Assembly: GCF_001653235.2 (NCBI RefSeq)
Contig: NW_019154046.1
Coordinates: 62,001-126,000 of the forward strand
Direction of reading: 5' to 3'
DNA length: 64,000 nucleotides
DNA from: Pochonia chlamydosporia 170
Lineage: Eukaryota; Ascomycota; Sordariomycetes; Hypocreales; Clavicipitaceae
Within the stretch, counting starts at the first letter, position 1. Every line of letters begins with the position of its first letter. Positions 54,132 to 64,000 of the stretch are shown in pieces. The position numbers were made by a program, and so were the translations under genes. The notes below the pieces were generated by a model. It was not told the DNA's origin and searched no databases. It worked only from the letters and a program-made list of their open reading frames with translations.

Positions 54132-54680
54132 GTGAGTGTTGAAGCTCTTCATCAATCTGGCGTACGATATGAGGCACGTCCCGACTTCGTTGCTATACTG
54201 GGCATTCTCACTGAGACTCAAGTCATGGATCTGGTGAGGACCAGTACCAAAATACGTCGGTTACGTGACTCAGCATACAGCACAAAACCCTGCCAGCTTA
54301 GTAGAGGGAAACAAATCAACGTCAGGCCAATACAAAAAGATTCTGACGCAAAGCCATCTGGGACTTACGCGAGAAAGTCGACAGTGAGCTCTGATTTGAT
54401 GCAACTTGCACCAGAAGATTTACGCCAGGAGCCAGGTACGCAGGGTTGCAGCCACATCAACAGATTGAACAATATCGCCGTGGGTAGCTTGTGGCCACAA
54501 AGTTTAAAGCATAGGAGCACGAACAGGTCTCATAAGAAAAAGACCCAACCAAGTGGGAAAGGAGAACTAGCGTTTAAAATGTTAAGCATTGTTGGTTCTG
54601 TGGCAAGTGTGGTAAGCCTGGCAAGAGAGCTTTGGAGAAGTAAATCTCCGAATGCTGCTATTACAGAAGGATTTAGCTAA
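54132..54680 (+). pseudogene. C-terminal fragment of an unnamed fungal protein family
   Basis: A 182-codon frame, open further upstream to about 54061 (PPDRCGNNIPDDAIWTKIDRQLVSVEALHQSG). The segment DDAIWTKIDRQLV...RYEARPDFVAILGILTETQV...TSTKIRRLRD resembles a C-terminal block that I have seen in fungal proteins of unknown function (Trp-Thr-Lys-Ile-Asp-Arg, then a conserved 'ARPDFV.IL..L' pattern). It is followed by a basic, low-complexity tail. No N-terminal part can be found in the decayed region before it, so it is called a fragment; a gene with distant exons is possible. Confidence 0.35.
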
Positions 54681-55473
54681 AATGTAATCGCATGGAAGCA
54701 TAAGAGGATTGTAACAAACTTGAGTTCCACAAATGAACAATAAAGTCTTGTTCATCTTGGGCACGTGTAGGCAACCGTAACGACTTTAAGGTTATTGCCA
54801 GAAGACCACACCCGGGGTGAGGTTTTGCAAAAATTGGGATGCAGAGAACAAATAGACTCTTTGGCCCGTGAGGCAAAGGGCTAACTGGGTACTCAAACTG
54901 GGGGCTGGAAAGTACATGCTAATGAATACCGGTGGCAGATGGTAATGTGACATATCCTTTCTGTGAACATAGCACTGGCCGAGGAGGAGGGTAACTACAG
55001 GGGCGAGCATGGTCTATGACAAAGGCTTGCATGAGAGAAAGCTATTACATATGACTATTGCCTCTTTGTGATCTTGAGGGACGACTTTCTTTTCTATTGT
55101 TGCCACCCTTTCGTTTAAGAGTACCTGACATATCGAATCGTGTTAAGCGATAGACAAATGCTAGTTGCCTATGAAAACCTACACGGCAAGTGGCACAGCT
55201 GAGAACCGGCGCTCACCCTGACTGGGCGTAGATGTCAAAGTCATTGTGTTGACAGTACGAGCTGTGTGAGCGCCTTCAATTAATCCGAAACTACCATGCA
55301 TAGGAGTTACAGTGTGCAAGGGATCAACTTTTACAAACTTCTAGATCTCATTGCGCAGATCAACGAAAGTGGTGGCTTAATGGCTACAGTTACAACAACT
55401 AGAATGTAGGTGTAGCTTTGACATATGTCTTTTTCTTTGGTCCAAACTACACCGTTTTAATCCAAGGATTTTC
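54681..55473. other. Intergenic
   Basis: No gene recognised in about 790 bp between the fragment above and the end of the minus-strand hydrolase. Confidence 0.4.
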
Positions 55474-57267
55474 CTATACCTGTCTACGCTGCGCAACGAG
55501 TAATGTTAATCTGGAGCTTTGTCCCTCCGCATGACGAATGGTATGAGTCGCCGGCCGAGTCGTCGAATCAGCAGGATCTGTAGCCCCAGTGCCCAAGTTG
55601 ACGGCGTAATGAGGAAAATTGCCGCCTGCAATAATGAGTCGAATCGCATGACCCTCCTTGAAACGGTGGGCGCAGTCGGGCAAGAACAGTTGTACCTGCC
55701 CCATGTCGCTTCCACGTTGAGGATTTAATCTCTGATAGGTTTCTGTAATGTATCGAGACACTCCTCTCTCGTCGACGTCGCTTAGGCGTATGAAGAGGTC
55801 AGCATTTGGATTGTCACTTGTGTGACTGAGCTCAACAGAACATGAGCCAATAACTTCCACACTTTCTTTTAGAGCATCTGTTGTGAATATAAGTGCATCT
55901 GGCCGTTCTTCAAACACAGTGTCAATATACACTCCAGTATCGGCCAGGCGTGGCCCGCCGATTGCGGGAGTTGGCTCATCGGGGTTGAATGTGAAGGTAG
56001 ACTCGCCACCAAGAGCGTTAGGTTTCTCACCGAAGGCGAGTCTATTATGCGGATGAAGGTATACTTCCTTTGCATGTGTTTCCGGGGGCCAACTAGAGAG
56101 CTCTCGCCATTCTTCTACACCATTCACGTAGAAGCGCACTGGCGATTGGCGCAAAACATTGGACCGCTTGGCGAGATGCTGTTCGAGATATTGGAAACTC
56201 TCAGCCATCAACGAGCCGTTGTTCACAGTCCCATGATTCCAGGGGCCGATTGTCATGGACACGTCGACGTTTCGTGACCGAAGTTCGTGGTATTGTTCCA
56301 GTGTCTGCTCAAGGAAAACGTCCTGCCAGCCTGTAATCAGGAGGATTGGTAGGTTTGCCCGTTTAACGGCCCGGCCATGCTGCATTGTAGCCCAAAATAT
56401 ATCATGGACATCGGAGCGTGTGATTCTATTCCGCAGCCAAGGAGTCTTCCCTGCAAAATGCCTATCAGCCGCGTCGGCGAGAGGGATAGTCATGGAGAGC
56501 TTTTTCAAGCGCTCGCGAGCAGACTTTAATCTCCATTGTGCGTACAGCATACTACTGTCTTCCTGGTTGGCAATGAGCTCTGCCCACACCAGGAGGTCCA
56601 GATTGAGGGAGCCTCTTCCCCAGACATATTGGCTCAAATCATGAGGGCCAACACTAATAATTGCTGCGGCCATATCGTCAGGTTGGTCTTCTAGCATGGC
56701 CCATTGCGTCAACCCCAGATACGAGCCGCCCACCATAGCAAAGGAGCCTGTGTACCATGACTGTTGTCGCATCCAAGCAACTATGGCCTGGTTATCCACT
56801 GCATTGGTTTCGCCGGCGTCAAATACACCTTCAGACCCGAAGGTGCCTCGGACGCTGACGAGAAGGCCACAGTAACCACGACATGCAAACAAGCGAACGG
56901 TGCCCAGCGCCATCAGACCGCTGCGCCCATATGGTCCGATTGAGAGGACGGTGCCAGACGGTTCGACATCAGCAGGGCAGTAAAGGTCAGCAAGGAGATG
57001 AAGTCCATTGCCGAGTGGGATTCGAACGGCTTCAATGGTGTAGCTGTTAGTTTCCGGCGGCAGGCTCAGTGACCAGCCTGCTAGACGGTCCAGAGCCCAA
57101 CCGAAGATACCACGGGAAACTTTTGTTGCTGACATAGTTATCGCGGCCCAGCGAGTCGTGGAAGTCGGGAGATAGAGCTGAGGTTTGCTGGTACATAGGG
57201 GTATTGACGCGCCAGAGAATAGGATCAACGCGTAGGTAGGACAGCGCAATAACCGAGGTGGCGCCAC
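55474..57267 (-). CDS. CocE/NonD-family hydrolase (X-Pro dipeptidyl-peptidase-like)
   Basis: An intronless frame of 597 aa; a second Met at residue 45 (57135, MSATKVSRGIFGWALD) is the better start, since the first 44 residues are unlike the family. The alpha/beta-hydrolase domain shows the cap of the family, the oxyanion residues in SIGPYGRSG, the nucleophile Ser in MVGGSYLGLTQW, the Asp in LLITGWQDVFLEQ and the His in IGPWNHGT. The C-terminal jelly-roll domain ends in the usual HAIRLIIAGGNFPHYAVNLGTG block (substrate-side beta barrel). Relatives include cocaine esterase and glutaryl-7-ACA acylase, which cleave ester or amide bonds. Substrate unknown. It lies next to the beta-mannosidase/sugar transporter pair without obvious link. 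Confidence 0.85.
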   Translation of the reverse strand: MAPPRLLRCPTYALILFSGASIPLCTSKPQLYLPTSTTRWAAITMSATKVSRGIFGWALDRLAGWSLSLPPETNSYTIEAVRIPLGNGLHLLADLYCPADVEPSGTVLSIGPYGRSGLMALGTVRLFACRGYCGLLVSVRGTFGSEGVFDAGETNAVDNQAIVAWMRQQSWYTGSFAMVGGSYLGLTQWAMLEDQPDDMAAAIISVGPHDLSQYVWGRGSLNLDLLVWAELIANQEDSSMLYAQWRLKSARERLKKLSMTIPLADAADRHFAGKTPWLRNRITRSDVHDIFWATMQHGRAVKRANLPILLITGWQDVFLEQTLEQYHELRSRNVDVSMTIGPWNHGTVNNGSLMAESFQYLEQHLAKRSNVLRQSPVRFYVNGVEEWRELSSWPPETHAKEVYLHPHNRLAFGEKPNALGGESTFTFNPDEPTPAIGGPRLADTGVYIDTVFEERPDALIFTTDALKESVEVIGSCSVELSHTSDNPNADLFIRLSDVDERGVSRYITETYQRLNPQRGSDMGQVQLFLPDCAHRFKEGHAIRLIIAGGNFPHYAVNLGTGATDPADSTTRPATHTIRHAEGQSSRLTLLVAQRRQV

Positions 57268-57429
57268 GAGTGAATCAGAACATCAACGTGGTCTGCTTCA
57301 ATCAACCGAGCGGCTGGACATTTATTCGATTACGGCGTAGCGTTGGCTAATTTGGTGCCGTGGTGTCGTCTCCGCTTCCAATGTCAGCGAAGAAATCCAA
57401 GCTTCTGATGTCAGCAAATCGACAGTAAG

Positions 57430-57934
57430 GGTCTAGTCTGGTCTTTACCGGCCCCCAGGGCCAGGAAGACTTTAGCGCTGTCGGAGAAGCATTTGCTAAA
57501 TGGGTCGCCGATTTGAACGAGGACTTAGCTAAATCAAAGAACAATACACGCTATGACTACTGCCTTATTATCGACAAAAAAACGTTCGAAACCCTTGAGT
57601 TGCTCCCCGAAGTCTTGCCACCACTTGAACACGTGAGGATGGGCCATCCAAATTCTCTTGACGTGATGCGCAGTTTTGCCCAGTCCTGGGTATGGGTGCT
57701 AGACCGAAGGACGCGCCAGGCAGTCCTACGACGAGAGAAGGTACCCGCCTTGGATACAAATGCGGCTCCATTTTATACTCAAGGCTTGGTTCGGAAGGAT
57801 AGCAGGCACGATCCCTCTTGACTGGCAGCAGGTTGTTGAGGAGGATAAAAGGAAATGGGACACTGCTCGATGGAGGAGTCCTCCCGCGGCTTATATGAAT
57901 ATGATTACGAGGGAGATGCGAGGCTTCCCGTGAT
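57430..57934 (+). pseudogene. Frameshifted fragment of a fungal hypothetical protein
   Basis: An open stretch from about 57463 to 57821 reads EDFSAVGEAFAKWVADLNEDLAKSKNN, then YDYCLIIDKKTFETLELLPEVLPPLEHV and SWVWVLDRRTRQAVLRRE. The natural continuation (KAWFGRIAGTIPLDWQQVVEED ... MRGFP and stop at 57934) lies in another phase, so a one-base shift falls near 57765-57780 with no intron signal. The 5' end is missing. The phrases 'LIIDKxxFExLELLPExLPP' and 'WVWxLDRxTR' occur, as far as I remember, in fungal proteins of unknown function. It is treated as a broken gene. Confidence 0.5.
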
Positions 57935-58394
57935 CCGACTGCTGGAGAGCTGTTGCAGCTTGGCCATCAATCAAATTACACCAGCAACATTTGAACATTG
58001 AAAGCATTAGACCTCTGGTATCTAACACCCTGGCCAGCAAGTTGGAGGCACAGCTTGACTTCATTGCACCTGTCCATTATGACAGATTGACTCCGAAACA
58101 TGGCAGTTACAAAGAGATTTGACGAGTTAACAGTCGGCCGGCTAGTTTCAACTATTTTTGATGCCCGACTTTTACATTCGTGTGGTATATAAATATCTGA
58201 AGCTGCCACCGCACGATTCACAGAGCAACGCGCGAGGCTGATTAGGATCTAAATCGCCTGTATGTTACGCTCTACCTAGAAACCGTAACTGCGGGCGAAG
58301 CGATACATTTACCCCATTAACCTAATCGTGTCTATTCTACCTTGCTCACACCAGCACTCGGGAGATCCGACCAACTGTCCACCTAGCTGACTGT
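57935..58394. other. Intergenic
   Basis: Nothing recognised in about 460 bp between the broken fragment and the end of the beta-mannosidase gene. Confidence 0.4.
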
Positions 58395-61185
58395 CTAGCA
58401 ATAGTGTCGTTCCTTGATCACAATACCGCCTTTTGGAATCTTGACTGAATCACGAACCTTTAATTTGACCACCTGTTCATCGCCGGGAACAAGATTGAGG
58501 CAATTGTCACTGAAAACACACGCGTCTGCGATGCCGTCGTCTTCAGTGTCAACATAAAGCTCAATTGCCTTGGCAACACCGTTGCTCACGCTCACGGACC
58601 AGGACAATTCATCCACTTGCCGGACCAAAACCGTCGCATCACGAAATTCGTGGTGACGCAGCGGTTGAGGAAACTCTATATATCTGGCCAGGACTTGCTT
58701 CGTATCACGCTCCAGCAGCCGGACGCTGACAACCAAGCTCCTAGGGGAGGCCTGATATAATTTGGGGAATTTGACAAGTTCCAGTTCCGTCGATCGATTA
58801 GGAGCAAGGGTAACAGCTGTGATGGTTCTCTGCACACAGTCTCCATTCGCGATGGTCACAAATGCAACTTCAATGTCCGCTTCGACCGTTTCAACAGAGA
58901 GGTTAGATGCCCACAGCTCAGCGTGCGTTTCCCGTACAATATCAACGTGGGTGAATTCGTTCGCCTTCTTCTCAGATACGCGACGAGTCGCTCCCACAAG
59001 TAGACTCTGGTAATTACGCTTGGCGACAAAGTATGCCATCTTGGGTCGCATATTGCTATCCAAGAGGGACCAACTCACCGCCGGAAAGCAGTCATTTAAT
59101 TGCCAAATCAGACAGCCAGCGCACTCTTCTTTCCCTGGTCCCCGCCAAAGACGACGAAAAGCGCGAGAACTGTAGTCCGTCGACTCGGCTTGGATAAGCT
59201 GAGTGGCCCAAGCGTACGAATCGAGGTCGTTGTCATGGCGAACGTTGTCAATCAAATACATGGACAGTGTTCGTTGATCTTCAGGTGCCATATGCCAAGC
59301 ATCCATGACATTGGACTGATGATGCTGCTGTTTTGGGTCTGTAATGAGTGCATTGATGGTGCGAGTGCAGGGGAATGACTTCATCCCAAACTCACTGACA
59401 AACCGGCCCGTCAACTTCTCATAGTCCTGGTATGGATAACGAGGTTGATCTGCCATCCACACCTGCCAGGAGTGTATATCCCCTTCTAGTGGCGAATTGG
59501 AGTGCGAACCACCGTAAGGGCTTGAGAGATGATATGGCACACGAGGTGAGAGCTTCTCGGACACTTCTTTCAATGTAACCTCGTAGTAGTACCTCCCCGG
59601 AAAGTTCGTCTTGATCCAGTTTTGAGGGTTATCATCAAATTTGTCATAATCCAGCTTGTATATCTCTGCAAACATGTAATCTTCGTTGTTTCCGCACCAT
59701 AGAACGATGCATGGGTGGTGTCTCATTCGTGTGACGTTGTACTCGGCCTCAGCCTTAATCGAGTCTAGGAGATACTGATGAAAGGGATATGCGCCGCATC
59801 CAAGCATATAATCTTGCCAGATCAGAATACCGAGCTCGTCGCAGGTATCATAAAAGACGTCATCTTCGTAAATACCTCCTCCCCACACACGGATCATGTT
59901 TTGGTTGCCTTCGGCCGCCCATGTCAGCCAACTGCGGTAGCGCTCCGGCGTCATGCGTGGTAGGAATACATCAGGCGGGATCCAATCAGTTCCTTGCGAA
60001 TATATAGGGATGTTGTTGATGCGAAAGAAAAACGTCAAGCCCTTTTGGCCGGGAATTGGGCGCTGGATGAGCTCACACAGTCGAAGTCCAATGCGCTTAG
60101 ACACGATATCTGCACCTCCTTCAATGGTGGCTCTGACAGTGTAGAGAGCTTGATCACCATAGCCAAGCGGGTACCACAAACAAGGTTTGTTCACAACAAA
60201 AGTGTGTGGTCTCCTGCTCGCAACTTTGTCCTCTAGAATTTTACGGCCTGACGGTTCAAACAGTTCAATTTTCGAAACTGCGGTTTCGGCAAGGGACCCC
60301 TCAAGTTTGAGGTTGACTGTGACCCTGGCCAAGTCGAGGGAATCTGCCACCTCAACATCTATATGCAAGTCGGAGATTCGGGTCAAATATGACTCCACGT
60401 AAATCGGCCGCCATGGTCCTGCTGTTAGAAGAGTCGGGCCCCTGCAAATAGTCAGAACTTAGCATATTGAGCGAATGCAGTAGACCGGATAGGTTAGTAA
60501 CCTACCAGTCCCAGCCATAATGACATGGCACTTTCCGCGTGTTCATCCTGGACGAGTCACCGTTCCAAAATCTATTCTTGAAGCCTTGATCCTTTTCGAG
60601 TTTCTGGTCCCAGGTTAGGAGACGGATTTGACCCTTTTAATCCCAACAATTGTCCGGGTAGCTTACCTTGCCAACCAAGAATGTAGACTCAAAGTACAGT
60701 TCCAAATTATTGGTGCCATGGAGAATCTTATCAGTCACGTCGATGCGATACTCCAAGAACATGTTGTCGGTTCGCAAAAGGTGTTCTCCGTTCAAACGGA
60801 TTCGACAATGGGTATCTAGTCCTTCAAAAACGAGCACATGGTGCGCATCTTGGCTGCTGCTTGTTGCGCCAAAGAAATCAAACGTGGTCTTGTAAATCCA
60901 CTCCTTCTCCCCTACCCACTGAACCTTTTGGTAGTTGAGGTCCTTCCTTGGATCTGGTATAAGGCCATGGTGCATTAAATCCAGATGATTGACGGTCGGG
61001 AACTGTGAGACATGTCGAAATAGCGCATCAGAGTTGGCTTGGGCGAACTCCCACCCGGCGTCAATATGCTGACGGGTGCGGATTTTGCTAACCATGTCTT
61101 CCACGATGAGTGTACTTGCAAGTGCAGTTCTGCCCATCTTAGATCTTGGTGAACTTGGCAACTGTGCAACATGAATTTTTGACAT
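58395..61185 (-). CDS. Beta-mannosidase, glycoside hydrolase family 2, cytosolic type
   Basis: Three exons (61185-60667, 60603-60506, 60441-58395; introns 63 and 64 bp) sum to 2,664 nt, 887 aa. The GH2 layout is complete: sugar-binding jelly roll (residues 1-200, with HVLVFEGLDTHCRIRLNGEHL), the splice-rebuilt KVPCHYGWDWGPTLLTAGPWRPI, then the TIM barrel with NMIRVWGGGIYEDDVFYDTCDELGILIWQD, the acid/base Glu in VLWCGNNED and the nucleophile Glu in RFVSEFGMKSFP. No secretion signal is present, so it likely acts inside the cell, releasing mannose from beta-1,4-manno-oligosaccharides or N-glycan cores. It is divergent from an MFS sugar transporter, which suggests uptake and breakdown of mannosides. 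Confidence 0.9.
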
Positions 61186-61925
61186 TCTAGCACCATGCTT
61201 TATATATGCTTTACATGATCATCGCAATGGTTCTTACTAATCTCATGACTAGGAAACGTTCTCTCGGATAAAATAACCGCAGCCTGTCAGATGTCAACTT
61301 CAACATAGTGGCTCAACCTGACAAGATACCCTTTTTGGGCGAAAACAGATATCGCAATTAATACCTGTTTCGTGAAATTAGCAATGAACCCTCTCCATCT
61401 GCATCGCTAAACCTTCCAAGTTAGAAGTCCTTCCGCTATTGAGTTGCCCACCGAAATCGGATTGGTGCCGAGCCCGTTCAGAACGGGACAGTCTCGGCAA
61501 ACCTTCCCGGCCTGGCCTTTATTGGTGTCCGTAGAAGCAAACCCCCGTCTCAACTCCCCAGGCGGAAAAAGTCAACCAATAGTCTCATTCATAGTACGGA
61601 TTCTGGTCGTGAACCATGTGGCTTGCGGGCTTCTCATCCCCGTGGGGCGGCACCGGCTAAAGTGGTGGACGATGCAGCCTCTCCGGGAATGTAAATCCGG
61701 GGGGTTTCTTGTGAGCCATTGGAAGGTAAAGGTTCTCGATCCGTCATCTAAACCATTCACTGCATCAACCAACAATTCACCTGACAATATCGCATATGTA
61801 TATAATATGCTGCCGGGTCCGACATCTTAGTTAACAGTCGAAGGGTCTGTATCGCCAACAGCCGTCATCCTGTGGACACGCTTCTCAACTAAACCTAAAA
61901 ATTCAATATCACTTGCTCAATCACC
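61186..61925. promoter_or_regulatory. Divergent promoter of beta-mannosidase and sugar transporter
   Basis: The 740 bp between the two divergent starts hold no convincing gene; a frame at 61444-61830 is not protein-like. A CT-rich leader precedes the transporter start. Confidence 0.4.
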
Positions 61926-64000
61926 ATGGGATTTTCAACGCGCCTCAGCCGGCCAAAGCCGGACACCTTTAAGCTCGGCGGCCAAGAATTCCCTAATGTT
62001 GTCTTGCCTTTCTCTGTTAACCAGACATTGAAGACTATTGCTAACGTTATGGCTAAAGGTTACGTGGTATAAACGCAAGAATCTACGCATGCTCTATCTC
62101 TTGCTTACAATTCCTCTGATTGGATCGTGGGCAGAGGGCTACGACGGTAGTATGATGAATGCGTTGCAAACAAGCACAGAGTGGCAGAATTTCTTCAACC
62201 ACCCTCGTGGCTCGCTTCTCGCATTTTACAACTTGTCTTTTGCAATCGGAGCCCTGCTTGCTGTTTTCCCTTTTCCATGGGGGGCATATTTTGCCGACAA
62301 GATTGGCCGCCGTTGGGGGACAGTTTGTGGTAATATCGTGACTATCATTGGCACCGTTTTGCAAACTTCGGCGCAGAATTGTAAGCAAGGCTCTCAAAAG
62401 ATTATAATGCGTTATTTATCATGGATAAAAGTTGTTAACGGCGTCCACTTCAGTTCCTATGTTTGTTATTGCTCGAATTCTGCTTGGCATGGGAGGTATA
62501 CAGCAATGCCGCACGACGTCGGCAAGAATTTTAACTAACCTTCATTCGCAGTCACCATTTCTCAAGGCAATTGTCCTCTTCTAATCACAGAATTGGCACA
62601 TACACAACACCGTGCCCACATAACCGCCATGTATAACTCCAATTGGTATTTCGGCAGTATTATTGCTGCTTGGGTCACCTTTGGCACAATGTATGCACCA
62701 CCAACTTGTATTCTCAACTCGTGTCTTCTAACGCATTCTTTTCTTTATACAGAAACATCAATTCGTCTTGGGCATGGAGAATTCCTTCCCTCTTACAAGG
62801 TGTGGCTGCAGGCCTCCAGATTTCCCTCATTTGGTTTGTGCCGGAGGTATGTGTCCTGCACACGCGCAAAATAGTGGCGTTGCCATTTAATAATTTATGC
62901 TTGTTATAGTCACCGCGATGGTTAATCGACAAGGACCGATTTGACGAAGCTCTTGAGATTCTCAAGTACTACCATGGCGAAGGAGTAATGACCGATTTTG
63001 TTGCAGCGGAATACTTAGAGATTAAAGAAACTCTTGCCCTCGAGAAAGAGTATAGCAACCGTGGCTGGTCTGAGCTCTTTCGCACGCCGGGTAACCGAAA
63101 GAGGGCTCTTATCTGCTATCTTCAGGGATTCTTCTCTCAATGGTGCGGCAATGGGCTCATCAGCTACTACCTCGTTCCGGTACTCGAGACGATTGGTATT
63201 CAAGGCAGCAGCGAGCAAGCTGGTTTGAATGGTGGCCTTCAAATTTGGAACTACATTGTCGCTCTTTGGGCCGCTTTCAACATCGACCGCATCGGGCGTC
63301 GGCCAATGGCGCTCGTGAGCACCGGGTCAATGATTATTATCTTCACCTTATGGACTGTGTTTTCAGCCATTTATGCCCAGAATCAAAATGAAGGCATGGC
63401 CAAGGGGGTTATAGTTATGATATTTCTTTTCTACACTGCATTCAACTGTGGGTGGCAAGGTCTTGTCATTGCGTATCCCGTTGAAATTTTGCCGTATGAG
63501 CTACGCGCCAAAGGGCTTCAGCTAACATTTTTCGGCATCTCCACAAACGGTACGTTCTAATTGGAAACTCGGCCAGTATCGTGGACTGATAACGATAGTT
63601 GTGAATCAATACGTGAATCCGGTCGGCATACAAAACGAGGGTTGGAAGTTTTACATTGTGCGTACTAGTACCTCTGATCCGTGACTGAGTTATTGCGTCT
63701 ACTAATCCGGGACCAAGTTTTACATTCTTTGGCTTTGCGTTACCTTCACGGTGGTTTACTTCCTCTGGGTAGAAACAAAGGTAAGAAATCGTCCAAACCT
63801 CGCCGCAACTTCTTGTCGCTAACCCAGGCCAAGGGCGTCCCGTTGGAGGAAATTGCCAAATTGTTTGACGGTGAAGACGCCAATGTTGGTGGTAATGCGA
63901 AAACAAGCCGTGCTATGGACCACCTTCGCGATATGAAGGAGAGGGGTTTGACTGCAGAGACAGAACTCACTGTTGAAGGCAAGGACACAGAAGGGGGGGG
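61926..64000 (+). CDS. MFS sugar (hexose/oligosaccharide) transporter, 3' end cut by window
   Basis: Exons 62059-62380, 62454-62495, 62552-62690, 62753-62846, 62910-63549, 63599-63657, 63718-63780 and 63828-64000 (continuing) join in frame. Sugar-porter signatures: GYDGSMMNALQ in helix 1, PWGAYFADKIGRRWG between helices 2 and 3, FVPESPRWLIDKDRFDEA, QGFFSQWCGNGLISYYL, IDRIGRRP, and the C-terminal FLWVETKAKGVPLEEIAKLFDG. The N-terminal exon from 61926 (RPKPDTFKLGGQEFPNVVLPF) fits the family, but its join to 62059 needs either a very short 43-bp intron (GTTAAC...AAAG) or a one-base shift near 62060. The stop codon lies beyond the window. It is presumably co-regulated with the divergent beta-mannosidase. 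Confidence 0.82.

Noticed and set aside
1..64000. CRISPR array, rRNA, tRNA or polyketide/nonribosomal peptide synthetase genes
   Set aside because: None is seen; the central cluster is catabolic in content and has no backbone synthase.

Overview
The window is nuclear DNA of a filamentous ascomycete (Pezizomycotina; probably a sordariomycete of the Hypocreales type, which is inference). The evidence is short GT-AG introns of about 45-150 bp in nearly every gene, three Zn2Cys6/fungal-specific transcription factors, HET-like and CorA-like accessory genes, TA-rich islands that look mutated by repeat-induced point mutation (RIP), and a hAT DNA transposon. Exons were joined by hand. For all multi-exon models except the 5' end of the sugar transporter at the right edge, the exon lengths add up to an intact reading frame.

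Left part (1-12.6 kb): a TA-rich gene-poor island (1-1.5 kb) is followed by an accessory set. It holds a G-alpha-like protein that has lost its GTPase motifs (3336-1935), an unrecognised fungal protein (6116-6556), a six-exon CorA-like membrane protein (8613-6877), a previously hidden four-exon 85-aa gene (9022-9473) and a large HET-like membrane protein (9564-12545).

Centre (13.4-39.5 kb): a coherent tryptophan/kynurenine catabolic gene cluster. In order it holds indoleamine 2,3-dioxygenase, a divergent cytosolic-type tryptophanyl-tRNA synthetase, arylamine N-acetyltransferase, an FAD aromatic hydroxylase, a Zn2Cys6 regulator, a fumarylacetoacetate-hydrolase-family enzyme, a gentisate-dioxygenase-like cupin, kynurenine formamidase, an aromatic/neutral amino acid permease of the AAAP family, kynureninase and a second Zn2Cys6 regulator. 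The inferred route is Trp -> N-formylkynurenine -> kynurenine -> anthranilate, then hydroxylation, ring cleavage and hydrolysis, with N-acylation of the arylamine as a side branch. Nearly all promoters in the cluster, including that of the tRNA synthetase, carry tight groups of TTCCG/CGGAA. Exon 1 of kynureninase is interrupted by a 3,002-bp hAT element with a perfect 8-bp target-site duplication and an intact transposase, so the cluster appears recently broken at that step.

Right part (39.5-64 kb): a small secreted cysteine-containing protein, a degenerate ThiD/HMP-kinase-like protein, a third Zn2Cys6 regulator, a secreted protein-arginine deiminase with its catalytic residues, a secreted seven-exon sulfatase, a decayed 3.5-kb stretch, a CocE/X-Pro-peptidase-like hydrolase, a frameshifted gene fragment, and a divergent pair of GH2 beta-mannosidase and MFS sugar transporter (the latter cut by the window end).

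No rRNA, tRNA or CRISPR array was found.
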